DNA of 64,000 bases from Cryptomeria japonica (Eukaryota; Streptophyta; Pinopsida; Cupressales; Cupressaceae): contig NC_081414.1 in assembly GCF_030272615.1 (NCBI RefSeq), positions 307,439,164 to 307,503,163 of the forward strand. Direction: 5' to 3'. Every line of letters begins with the position of its first letter. Position 1 is the first letter of the stretch. The notes beneath the pieces are model-generated. The model saw nothing but the letters and a program-made list of their open reading frames with translations. It searched no databases and was not told the DNA's origin. The translations under genes and the position numbers were made by a program. Shown one piece after another: positions 22,199 through 32,853 of the stretch.

Positions 22199-23412
22199 TG
22201 TTGGCATTTTGATGATTATGTTGTGATTGTCATTGATGGACACACACTTGCTATGAGATCACTTTGTGAATGTATGAATTATGCTCAACCAGTAATTGTT
22301 CCAAACCGGTATCATGTTGTAGTCTTTAGACTATTGATGTTATGCAAAAAGTGTTTACCGATCTCAAGCGGTATAAAGACCCAAGTGGCATAGAGAGATC
22401 AAGCGGTTTAAGGATCTCAAGTAGAGTAGAGCAAAGGAGCCAGAAGTGGCAGTTATTTTTTCCCAATCTTCAATTTTTGTCAACCAAAAATCTGTTTGAA
22501 CCGGTATTACTCTGAGTTACCAACGGGTAACCGGAAAAGTTGTATAAACCGGTAATACTCTGTGATGAGTTACCAACAGGTATATTTTTTTGATGAGTTA
22601 CCATCCACCGACACTTTGACGGTGATTTTGTGCCGTGTTACCAAATGTGTCTAGATACAATGAACCTAGGAACTTGCAATGTAATCCTATTGGACCGACA
22701 TGAAATCAAATTCCTTTTAAGGACATCATGTCTAGGGTTTTGTATGTGTATGTATGAGTGTAGCTGTTAGGTTTTGGTGGTCATCGAAGCTCTTGTATGT
22801 GCGATCTTAACTGAGAAGATCAAGTCTATGTACTGCAATAGAGTGTGGATTTACTGAAGACTGAAGTAATGCTGAAGAGCATTAGCTATGAGCTACAATG
22901 GATCTAATCAAGCAGACTGTGCCATTTGCTAGATCATTCACTTGTTGTTTACTCACATCTTTGACAAGTCAGAGACCCTTAACTAGGTAGGCCCAAAAAA
23001 GCCTTTGTAAATCCTCTAACAAGGTGGTTCACATCTATGGATCTAAAATCCTCTCACAAGGTAGTCTTTAATCAGACTTATCTCCTAACAGAGATTGAGA
23101 TTCCTAACAGGATCTATTCTGGTAAAGAACATTGTATGACCTTAACCGGTCTGGTTACTATTCTGCAGTTAGTTACTTGTGAGTTTCATCTCACCGTGGT
23201 TTTTCCCATTTGGGTTTCCATGTCAAAATCTCTTGTGTTATGGTGATTGTGCTTCTATGGGTGAATGCCTTATTTTCTATTTGGTTTGCATGTGTGTTAA
23301 CCAATTTGTTTATTAAACTATTTTATCAGTTTACTGCTAGACTGTTAAAGTGTTTAAGTACAATAATTTTTGGTATACTAATTCACCCCCCCCCCCCTTT
23401 TAGTATTCATCA
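22199..23412 (+). repeat. Solo LTR inserted in E2's 3' LTR
   Basis: 1214 bp, TGTTGGCATTTTG...TATTCATCA, flanked by perfect ACCTT duplications (22194-22198 and 23413-23417). The E2 LTR sequence is continuous when it is removed. It carries several ACCGGT-type motifs (22304, 22500-22560), CCTCTAACAAGG-type motifs, the CACCGTGGTTTTTCCC/TTGGGTTTCCATG block (about 23193-23223) and a C-run before TTTTAGTATTCATCA. Orientation is plus by these landmarks. Its end resembles the solo LTR at 14104-15612, but most of the body differs. Confidence 0.9.
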
Positions 23413-23870
23413 ACCTTAACTAGTTCTTTATTTAGAATCTCTTAAATGAGTCACTTCAAATATGAAGTTGTAAAATCCTCTAGCAAGGTGAACTTTAACA
23501 GGTTCTAAGGTATTCTTAACTGGATACCAGTCACTTCTAACAAGGTGATGTTCTCAGAAAGAACTGGTTGTAAGCTCTTAATAGGACAATCTTTTTCACT
23601 ACAGTAAAAGAGATTGTGGGTTATCCCCACCGTGGTTTTCTCCCTCTAATCGAGGGTTTCCACATATAATTGCTAGTGTTATGTGATGCTTATTTGTGGA
23701 TGCAAATCTCTTTTCTTTGATGTTCTTTGCTTTCATGATCAATACAATGTTTAAGTTATTTGGAAGGATAGTTGTAGACTGGTTAGTTTGAAAGTTTGAA
23801 TTGTGTATAAATAGTTTTGACCGATTCACCCCCCCCCCCCTCTCAGTCACTGGTTAATACCAACATTTGT

Positions 23871-24789
23871 ATCCACAAAACTTAAAATAGTTATAATGAC
23901 ATCATTTTTGACATTAGGAGAAAATATTTCAACAATATCTCTTCTTTAACCTACACACTAAGTCTTCCATCCCTTTAACCTCATATTCCTGTAGTTGCTG
24001 CATAAATTTCTTCCTCTAAATCTCCATGGAGAAAAGTTGTGTTTACATTTAATTGTTAAATATGCAAGTATTTTTGTAGCCACAAAACTTAAAATAGTAC
24101 TGATCATTTTTAACACTAGGATAAAATGTTTCAACAAAATCTATACCTTTCTTTTTTATATTTTCTTATCTCCATGTTTTTCATTAGCCTATAAACCCAT
24201 TTGTTTGGAAATGCTCTTTTACCTGCGAGAAATTGAACTAAGTCCAAATCTAGTTTTGTATCAAGGAGTGCATCTCCTCTTTCATTCATTTCTCCAACTT
24301 ATTTTGGGTCCCTACCTGCATCACTTTTGCATAAATTTCTAGTTCACTAGAATCACTCAATGATACATAATATAAAGAAGGAGAATGCCATTCAAGGGGT
24401 CTAGTTACCCTAGTAGATCTTCTTGTAGAAGTTTGTCTATTTATCCTATTGTTCTATTCATCGTTTCAGACACACCCTTTTTTGTATTGTTCCTGGAACT
24501 ATCTTCTAGATCTATGAATTCAATGATATCAATAGTAACTGTCAAAAACTTTGTTGTAGTACTTACCTCTATTATCATATCAGAGACACTTCAACTTATT
24601 TCTTTCCTCATTCTCAATCTAAATTCTCCATCTCTTCAAAGTATCAAATACATCATATCTTTTGGAACTTGAGTTTTTCTAGTTGCATCATCAATAAAAG
24701 TAACATAATAATAAGAGCCACCTGATGAAACCTTAAATTATCTCATATTTAACCCATTAAAATCATCTATTTCTTCTTAGTATACTGAT
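23871..24789 (-). pseudogene. E0 Copia pol remnant: integrase core end, linker and RT N-terminus
   Basis: Minus-strand reading from high to low coordinates: GGSYYYVTFIDDATRKT (about 24660-24730) is the Copia integrase YYVTFIDDxTRK block; after an internal deletion, EWHSPSLYYVSLSDSSE and MKEEMHSLI lead into GKRAFPNKWVYRL (about 24175-24225), the start of RT. Near 24000-24060 a FLHGDLEEEIY block matches [14 protein letters not shown] ~200-bp segment covering this block is duplicated in tandem (see findings). Frameshifts and stops are numerous. Confidence 0.8.
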
Positions 24790-25985
24790 GTTAAAGTAGA
24801 TTTGAGTAATAATTGGAAGTTATTTATCTTGTTTAAGGTAGAATATAAAGTATATATTTGATTTAATATGTCTCCATGAGTGTGCAAGATTCTAAAATAC
24901 AGCTGAATGAGCTATTAAATAACTCATGATAAGAAGAAGCTTCAAAAATAATTGCAACGGAGAGATTCAAACATTAACTCCAAACAATTCCTAACAAGGC
25001 TTTGAAAACATTATGATAAGGTAAAGAAAACTCCCCTAAAATCCTAGAAAACTCCAACATTCATGCAAAATCATGGAGCATCAGTCACTCCTAAATCAAT
25101 GGGCAAAGTATCTATTTCATGCAAGTCGTAGTTGTATACTACACTACATTATCTTTCTCTAACAAAGATAAAGTTCAAGTTACAAAATCACTCCAATGTA
25201 AATACATGATTGTAGCGTGTTTTAATGATGATCAACAATGATTTGGTCAACTGAACTAAAGAATAGTTCCTTCATTCACGTTGAGAACTTGAGACTTCCT
25301 AAAAATCAAGCACCCAAAAATTGTAAAAAATGAAATCTCAGTAAAGCAATGATACCTCCCTTTTTTCTCAATGAAATTCAAAAATTCAAAATGATATGGA
25401 AAGTATACTTCAAGGGATAAAACCCCTTCTGAGGGTTTGGAGATATTGGCAATAGGGAGGCAAAATTTTGTATCACAAAATGATCAAGACAAAGGTGGCG
25501 AGATGAAGGATAACAATCTCAGTTTTCTCAAGTTTTGTAAACAACCCCACAAAAATAGGATCTTGGATCCACATTATTAGTGGATTGGTTGGGTAGATAT
25601 TGAGTGACAATTATGTAAATATATTGTAATAAATCAAGCAAGGGGGGATTAGAAAGGTTTGTTTCAACTTGAGGAAATAGGATAGACAGGTTTCATTTCT
25701 AGGAATGCATTTTCCAGAATTTCTTACAATAAATTTGAATTCAAGTAAGTATTTGATTTCCAACAAGTGTGAATTAATTTATCCTTTTCAATTCATGCAA
25801 CCATTCCTTATATTATCATTTCCTTTCATGCAAGTGTGCCTTAGATTATCTTTCTTTTCCTACAATGTTGTAGAACATACAGTCAAACCAATTTTCTTTA
25901 TTATCTTTTGCATACAACCATGGACACCACCTTTGATTGATAAATTAAATGATGAGGATTACAATGACCCCATCACCACCAAAAG
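24790..25985. other. Unclassified ~1.2 kb insertion in E0 integrase
   Basis: E0 integrase sequence is continuous up to about 25986 from the right (KLELMHLDVWD) and from about 24790 to the left, so the block between is extra. It is AT-rich. I see no coding domain, LTR terminus, terminal inverted repeat or convincing TSD, and the ends are approximate. Confidence 0.45.
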
Positions 25986-27054
25986 ATGATAACTAAGTCA
26001 GTCCCATACATCCAAATGCATAAGCTCTAACTTTTCACTCTTCTTTTCCTTCCCAGTTCTGAGAAATTTGACTTTTTGTTTTCCATAAACACAGTTTTCT
26101 CAGAAATCCAAATTAACTTGTTTCAAACCTAATAATAAACTCTTTGAATGGAAAATATTTATACCCTTCTCACTCATGTGCCCCATCCTATTGTGTCATA
26201 ATGTTGTATATGTTCTCGTAGAAGCTAAGGAAATATAAAAATCAAAATTATGAGTACATAAATACAATGTACTTAACTTTTCTCCTTTGGCTATTATTAA
26301 TGATCTTTTACTGGCATTCGATGAATTGTATTTATATTTAACTTTGTAACCTTAACTTCCCAATTATTCATCTAATATTAGATTTCTTCTCAAATTAAAA
26401 ACACACCTCACCTCTTTGAGCAACCATTGATATCCATTTGGTAATTTAATCCATATGTTTCCCTTTCCAACAATTTCACATGGTTCATCTTACCCAAATA
26501 AACTTTTCCAAAATCACCTCTAACATAGTCTAGAAAATATTTTTTATGGGGTGTGGCATGAAATAAAGCCCCTAAGTTGAATACCCAATAATCAGTAATA
26601 TTATCTAAAGAAAAGATTAAAGCAGGTTGCAACACATCACCTACTACATATACTTCCTTGTTATTTTCTTGTTGTTTGTCTCCTTGTTTTTCGTTTTTGA
26701 GACCAACAAACTTTCTTTAGGTTTTCTTTCTTCTCACAATGCCAACGCTTTAGCCTTAGTCTAGATTTGGATCAGCCCTTCCTATATTTTTAAAGGTTTG
26801 TTGTGTTTTTTCCTCTTTCCCTCTATATTCCCCTATTCTCAACAATCAAAGAATTACCTAGTGTCTCCCTTGTGCCTTTCCATCACATTTACTCACTAAG
26901 GATAACATCAACAACATCATTAAAATTTAAGTGTTTGAATCAAAGACAAAATTACTTACAACCATGAACAAGATATTCTAGCTTTTTGGCAATGAGTACA
27001 AAATCAAGATAGTGCTAACGTCATCATCAAAGGTTTATTTATAGATTTTAATTA
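25986..27054 (-). pseudogene. E0 Copia remnant: gag zinc knuckle, protease and integrase start
   Basis: On the minus strand a decayed knuckle with CEKKENLKKVCW lies near 26690-26745; then a protease-like WVFNLGALFHATPHKKYF (26490-26600), equivalent to WxxDSGAxxH with the catalytic Asp-Ser changed to Asn-Leu; then HNRMGHMSEKGI (about 26160-26200), the GAG-pre-integrase LWHxRLGHMS block; then KLELMHLDVWD (about 26000-26040), the integrase start. The order confirms minus-strand Copia. Cut at 27054 by E3; the gag N-terminus resumes at 40661. Confidence 0.8.
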
Positions 27055-28595
27055 TGTTGGCATAATTGATGGTGTTGGCACAATCGGTTCATCAGTTAAT
27101 ATTGTCATTGATGACTAACACTTACCGATGAATAAGGCCAAGCTCATAGGAAAGGAGGTATGGTAAACCTCAATGGTTTACTCATGGCTGCAATCAATAT
27201 GGAGGATCCAGTGCTTACCTAATATGCATTATTGACACACTTAAGAAGTGTGTTGGTTGGAGACTAATCAGTTGAAGGATAAACAAAGTAGTTGACCGGT
27301 CAGTCAAGCATATGATAGGTGTTGAGATCAGTTTCTTAAACTGGCAGTTGAATTGATGATGCCGTCATAGGAGGTGACTCGGAGTATAGTTTAGTAGTCT
27401 TATGTATGACCAGAACACTCTGGATAGATAGGCAACCAGTCTGCTTGATGATCAGTGACTGGTGGCAAAAGATGAAGAGTTACACCAGTGAACTAGTGAT
27501 ACAGGTTGAAAAATGCTATCCACCTAGAATCTCAGAGTAGTGACTGGTAAGCTGGACGCGATGACCAAAGGTGAGTCAGTAATGGCAAGATATCATCAAA
27601 CAAACTGCTAGTGAAGTCTGCAAAAGTTAAAAACGAGTTAAGGTGAGATTTGTGTAGATTTTTTGGTTCGCATTAAAAAGGCAAAACACGACCCAAAAGT
27701 TGCTAAAATTATGAGTTGTGGTGGCATATAAGGATGATTTGTTGGTGAGAATGATGGAGAGCATGCAGAGAAAGTGTGAGAAGATTTGAATTTCAAATCT
27801 ACTGAGTTTTAGGTTTGAACTCATTTAGGAAACAACAATTATGTGTTGGCAAAATTTGGTATAAAGGTTTTTGGCGAAAACCAAAAAGTTTGATCGTAAA
27901 ATTGCTGAGTGGAATTTTGAAGAGAGGTGATCCAACAAGGTCAGAAGAGTGCAAAACTGCTAAGTGAATAGCAGAATGGTGAAGAGAGTGTGCAGAGCTT
28001 GGATAGTGTGAACAATAGAGAAAAAATGTAGAGCACTAGTAGAGTGCAGATCAAGTGTATCTGGTGGTCAAAACAAAGAGCTTCAATTGGATCTGATTAA
28101 GCTAAGAGTAGCTATTACAACAAATCATTCTCTCTCTGTTGTTTTCTAATAACTACAAGAGTAAAATCCCTTAACCAGGTGGACTTTAACAGGTCCCTTT
28201 GTAAAATCCCTTAACCAGGTGACATCTTAATTGATGATCCTAAGTCCTTTAACAAGGCTACCTCTAATAGGGTAAAGGTTCTAACAGGCCTTGAATAAAA
28301 TCCCTTAACCGGGTGACACCTGATAGTGTCTTTGTAATCTCCTAACAGGGATGGCTCCTCACTAGGCGTACTCCAGAAGAGTGCAGATTTTGTGAGTTTC
28401 TACTCACACTATGATTTTCTCCCATTTGGGTTTCCATGTGATAAACCTTGGTGTTCATGTGTGCATGTTTCTTATTAATTCTACTTATACTAATCAGTGT
28501 TAAGTTTGAGTAGAAGCTTTGATTAAGGTTAAATCTGGTAGAACCGGTATAGTGTTGATTCACCCCTCCCCTCTCAGCACCGATTGGGTTTAACA
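27055..28595 (+). repeat. E3 5' LTR
   Basis: 1541 bp. It contains TATAAAG at 27860-27866, CCTTAACCAGGTG-type spaced motifs (28150-28320), TTTCTCCCATTTGGGTTTCC (28420-28439) and CACCCCTCCCCTCTCAGCA (28561-28579). It matches the right LTR throughout with scattered substitutions and small indels. Confidence 0.92.
27860..27866 (+). promoter_or_regulatory. Candidate TATA box in the E3 LTR
   Basis: TATAAAG in TTTGGTATAAAGGTTTTTGG, identical in the 3' LTR at 39902-39908. It lies about 805 bases into the LTR. Confidence 0.45.
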
Positions 28596-28597
28596 AT

Positions 28598-28609
28598 TGG
28601 TATCAGAGC
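28598..28609 (+). promoter_or_regulatory. E3 primer-binding site (tRNA-iMet type)
   Basis: TGGTATCAGAGC, a perfect copy of the initiator tRNA-Met complement, two bases after the LTR. Confidence 0.93.
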
Positions 28610-28658
28610 ACTAGTCCTTAGATTCAGAAGAAATTAACAAGTTAAGGAAAGATCCAAG

Positions 28659-29520
28659 ATGATATGAAAGGAAGGTCCCAAGTTCTCTAAGGATAATTAC
28701 ACATTATGGTGTGGTAGAATGAAGCTCTACCTAAGAACCCTAAGAGATCAATATTGAAATCATGTAAGCATAGAGTAAAATGAACCTACAAGGGTTGTCA
28801 CTATAGATCAGATCAAAGAGAAGCAAGATAACATCATAACTATGGAGGTGATTGCTAGTACTCTATCTGATAACGAGTATGCTGAGATTCAAGATTTGAA
28901 AATAGCCTATGAGATGTGGAATAAGATGAAGACTATTTATGGAGGAGATCCTCATATACAAAAGGATAAGGTGGACAATTGGAGAGGTAAATTTAATGAG
29001 ATGAGGATGCCAGAAGTAGAGAATATAGAACAGTACAACAAAATAATAAAGAATGTGGTAAATTCCAATAGAAATGCTGGAGGAAAACTTGAAGAAGATG
29101 ATGTGTTCAGAACCTTGCTACCACAATATGCCATAAGGGTTTTTGCAATTCAGGAACTCAGATCTTTGGGAACAGTTAATGTTACACTTGACTCCCTGAT
29201 AAGTAAGTTGACTGCCTTTGAACTGAGCAACTATGATAATAGTATGCCAAATATTGATGTTGCCTTCAAAGCTTCCATGACACTTGCACCAACAATGAGA
29301 AGAAAATAAACCAGAAGTAGTTATACTGCAAGAAACGGTCATTCTCATGAACATGACAACTTGTTATCTGAAGAACGAGAATAAGATGAGCTTGAAGCAC
29401 TAATAGAAAGAAGGCTGCCAAAAGGAAAAGGAAAAGGAAAGTATAGAGGTAAACTACCCCTGAAGTGTCTCTTGCAATAAAATAGGTCATATTTCATCTA
29501 GATGTCCTGACAATGATAGG
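28659..29520 (+). pseudogene. E3 gag
   Basis: The ATG at 28659 opens a frame with an early TGA (28665) followed by EGPKFSKDNYTLWCGRMKLYL, the Copia gag start (KFxGxNYxxWxxxM). The body matches UBN2-type gag: MWNKMKTIYGG, DNWRGKFNEMRMPEVENIEQYNKI, TLLPQYAIRV. After a stop at 29309 and a Lys/Gly-rich linker, the single knuckle is split by a frameshift near 29475 (KCLLQ then NKIGHISSRC). It would form the particle shell and bind RNA. The two-base overlap of frames continues directly into pol. Confidence 0.85.
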
Positions 29521-31747
29521 AAGGATAGCTTTAGAAGATACAAAGAGAAGAGAAAGAAGGAGTGCTATCTTGTAGAAGGAGTTACTAATGAATAATCAAA
29601 AGGATCTGATGTAGAAGGGATTGCATTTGTAGTGGTAAAGGAAGATAGCACAGAGGAAATTGATATGGCATTGATTTCCAGTTCAAGCCAATGTGGAGAT
29701 TGGGTAACTGACAGTGGTTGCACTCACCACATTAGTGGTGACAAGAACAAATTCCTTAGCATGGAGGACTGTGATGGAGGATTGGTGAGATTTGGCAATG
29801 ATGCTCCCTGTGCAGTAAAAGGTAAGCGATCTATAGCCCTAAATGATAAAACCAATTGTGAAGATGTTTACTAGGTAGAGGGGCTAAAGTATAGTCTGTT
29901 AAGTGTTGCACAACTTAACAATAAGGGTTACCAATTATATTTTAATGAAGGATTATGCAAAATAAGTGATAAATCAGGAGGTCTGATTTCTATCGGTAAA
30001 CAAACTAGAGATAATCTGTTCTAGCTAGACACCACTGTAGGAAGTTGCCTAATGGCAAAGGTAGAAGACAGTTGGCTGTGGTACAAAAGATTGTGTCATG
30101 TTAATTTTGATAGCATAGAAAAGGTTAGTAAAATGAAGTCTGTCAGAGGTATGCCTGACATTACGAAACCTGAGAATGCTATTTGTAAAGAATATCAACT
30201 AGGAAAGTTGACCGGATCTAGTTTCAGCAGCAAATCTTATTCATTTGAGAATGTGCTGGATTTAGTGCATACAAATTTGTGTGGTCCTATGAGGACTAAG
30301 AGTTTCTATGGGGACCGATACTTCATATTGTTTGTATATGATTTCTGAAGGATGATGTGGGTTGTATTCTTGAAAGAAAATTTTGAAGCCTTTCACATGT
30401 TTAAGGTATTCAAGGCTCGAGTGGAGAGAGGAACTGATAAGAGTATGAAATGTTTGAGATCAGATAGAGGAGGAGAGTTCACCTCTCAAGAGTTCATAAA
30501 TTACTATGAAGAATAGGAGATTATGAGGTAGATGTCTGCACCCAGAACACCTCAGCAAAATGGGGTTGTTGAAAGAAGAAACAAAACTCTAATTGATTGT
30601 GTGAGGACTCTAATGATTTAGAAGGATATTCTACATGTATTCTGGAGAGAAGTAGTGAGTATTGTTGTGTATACCTTGAACCAGATACAGGTGAAGAAGG
30701 GGACAAATAAGACTCCCTATGAATTATGGTGTGGATACTCACCCAATGTGAGTTACTTCAAGGTATTTGGAAGCAGGTGCTACATCAAGAGGGATGAGTA
30801 CTCTGGAAAGTTTGATCCTAAGAGTGATGAAGGAATCTTCTTAGGTTACTCCACAAAGAGTAAAGAATATCGATGTTTGAACAAACAGACCGGTAAGATT
30901 GTGGAGAGTGAAAATTTCGGAGTAGATGAGTTCTTTGAGAAAAATGAACAAGACAACAAGAGTGAACTAGAGGACTATCAAGGATTCGATTACACTATAC
31001 CAGTCAAGCTTGCTATAGAGAATCCTAGTGTAGTTGCAAATGAGGAAGCATGTGAAGTAGAACTTGCACAACTGGTAGAAGAAGCTCCAAGAAATGAACC
31101 GGAACCACCAAGGTTTGTCAGAAACAATCATTCAGCTAACAATATTATTGGTGACAAGAATGCAGGAGTATTGAATAGAAGAAAATCAAGGGAGAGTACC
31201 TGTCTACTCTCTAAAATTGAGCCCAAAACAACAAAGGAGGCTCTAAGAGATGAATAGTGGATCAATGCTATGGAGGAAGAATTGGAGTAGATTGAGAAAA
31301 ATGAAACTTGGACCCTTGTGCCCATACTAGAGAACAAAAATGTGATAGGCACCAAGTGGGTGTTTAGAAACAACATGGATGAAACCGATCAAGTACTAAG
31401 AAACAAAGAAAGGTTAGTCTGCAAAGGGTATGCATAGGAAGAAGATTTAGATTATGGAGAGACCTTTGCACTAGTGGCCAGATTGGAAGGGGTCGGAGTC
31501 TTGCTTGCTTATGTTTATTACAAGAAGTTAAAGGTATACCAAATGGATGTCAAATCAGAATTCTTGAATGGTGTTCTAGAGGAAGAAGTGTACATTGAGC
31601 AACCAAAAGGGTTTGCTTCAGAAGATGGAAGCGATATGGTATGTAAGTTGAAGAAGGCTTTGTATGGGGTAAAAAAAGCACTGAGAGCTTGGTATGAGAG
31701 ACTGCACTCATACCTGATAAGTATAGGGTTCATAAGTGTTAAGAACC
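29521..31747 (+). pseudogene. E3 pol, first part: protease, integrase and RT N-terminus
   Basis: One frame to the E3b junction with in-frame stops. Protease: DWVTDSGCTHHISGDKNKF (about 29697-29753), with the DSG catalytic triad intact. GAG-pre-integrase: LWYKRLCHVNFDSIEKVS (about 30075). Integrase core: DLVHTNLCGPM, then DRGGEFTSQEF near 30470 and the APRTPQQNGVVERRN-like block (about 30540), giving Asp, Asp and Glu of the DDE triad. Then GYSPNVSYFKVFGSRCY and FLGYSTKSKEYRCLN. RT begins about 31280 with [40 protein letters not shown] and CKLKKALYGVKKALRAWYE, then stops at the insertion site. Confidence 0.9.
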
Positions 31748-32517
31748 GGAAGGCCAACCACAATTAGATGATACTATTGCAGCTAGTAAGTGTATACAAT
31801 AATGGGGTCTGCACATGCAGAAAGGCCAACTGCCTAGAGCTCATGGTTTAAGCTTTGATCATGAGTGACAAACACCTTCATAAACTTTCCTTCAACCTTC
31901 AGATAATATCTACGTGATTCACACAAGGATCTGCTTATATGATCTTCAATGTTCGCACAAACTCATAATGATCTTCAATAAGATCTTACAATTATTTATA
32001 CAAAACCTAAGACCCTATCATGAGGTTGGCTCACTAAAGATATTACAATTACAAAATAAGTCTTGATGTGATACAATATGCTGGCTCAATACATTTACAC
32101 ATTATCCAATCAATAAACCATTTCCAAAACATGTCGTGCTGATCTGGAACATGCTATCTTTTATCGGTGCATAACCTGGAACTATCTGTCGGTTAAGACA
32201 AATATGTGAATCCGATTAGTCCAATAAGCAAAACACCAAATGTAAACATCCAATCCATGTCTTTGACATAAATAAATGATCTCCAGATGATAACAAGTCA
32301 TCATCACTATCGGTGAACCATATATCCTGTCAGTGAATCCATATACCGGTGACTGTGCATAAGCCAATATCCATACTCAAACCATAATGTGTCAGTTGAA
32401 CAATAAACCAATATAACCAGAGTGCCAAATCAACAATGTAGACCTCCAGAAAGATAAGTGTTGACATCAATGACAAAACCAATGCAACACATGATGAAGT
32501 CATCCATAATACCAACA
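31748..32517 (-). repeat. E3b left (3') LTR, U5-truncated
   Basis: 770 bp ending CATAATACCAACA before the purine tract. Its left edge matches the interior of the E4 LTR near the GGGAAACCTTACCCACAAT block, so roughly the last 250 bases of U5/R are missing. Confidence 0.75.
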
Positions 32518-32853
32518 ATCTCCCTCTTTGGCATTGATGGCAACACTAGATAGAAAAACATCTAAGTGCCAAAAATAGAATTCCAAAAAACAACAAAGCA
32601 ACAATCTCCCAAAATAGATCAATACAAAGTTTTGTACCAAAAACAGAAACCAAAACCAAAATACATCCCTTCAAGTACAATTTTTTTCCATAGATATCTC
32701 TCCCCCTTTGACATCAAATGCCAAAGTAGTCAAGATAAAAATAAAAATATAACATACAACTAACTACTCCCCCTGAGAAGTAGCTCTCCTTCATCAAAGC
32801 CAAAAAAAGATTTTTCTGTTAGTACCTGTTCGTTTGATGCCAATCTTCATCAT
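32518..32853 (-). other. E3b 3' non-coding region with repeated purine tracts
   Basis: The complement of three purine tracts is visible: ATCTCCCTCTTTGGC (32518-32532), TCTCCCCCTTTGACATC (about 32699-32715) and CTCCCCCTGAGAAG (about 32766-32780). The same three occur in E4 at 43133-43458 and similar ones in E1. Confidence 0.7.

Larger units (their letters stand above)
8168..23865 (+). mobile_element. E2: two-ORF non-autonomous LTR retrotransposon with nested insertions
   Basis: The LTRs are 8168-9381 (1214 bp) and 21393-23865 (interrupted), both TGTTGGCATTATG...AATACCAACA, with a perfect TTTGT duplication (8163-8167 and 23866-23870). The PBS follows the left LTR and purine tracts precede the right LTR, so it reads on the plus strand. 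The body encodes ORF1 (coiled coil plus knuckles), a ~480-bp spacer and ORF2, the same order as E1, with no pol domain. Without the insertion at about 10580-16976 and the solo LTR at 22199-23412, its own length is about 8.1 kb. It landed in the RT region of E0. Confidence 0.92.
21393..23865 (+). repeat. E2 3' LTR, interrupted by a solo LTR
   Basis: It starts TGTTGGCATTATG and ends AATACCAACA before TTTGT. Removing 22199-23412 plus one TSD leaves about 1254 bp, 40 more than the 5' LTR, explained almost fully by a fifth 38-bp minisatellite unit. It keeps TATAAATAG and a longer C-run (about 23828-23840). Confidence 0.92.

Noticed and set aside
22199-23412. Solo LTR as part of E2's own LTR
   Set aside because: The 5' LTR lacks it, the E2 sequence is continuous across it, and perfect ACCTT repeats flank it.
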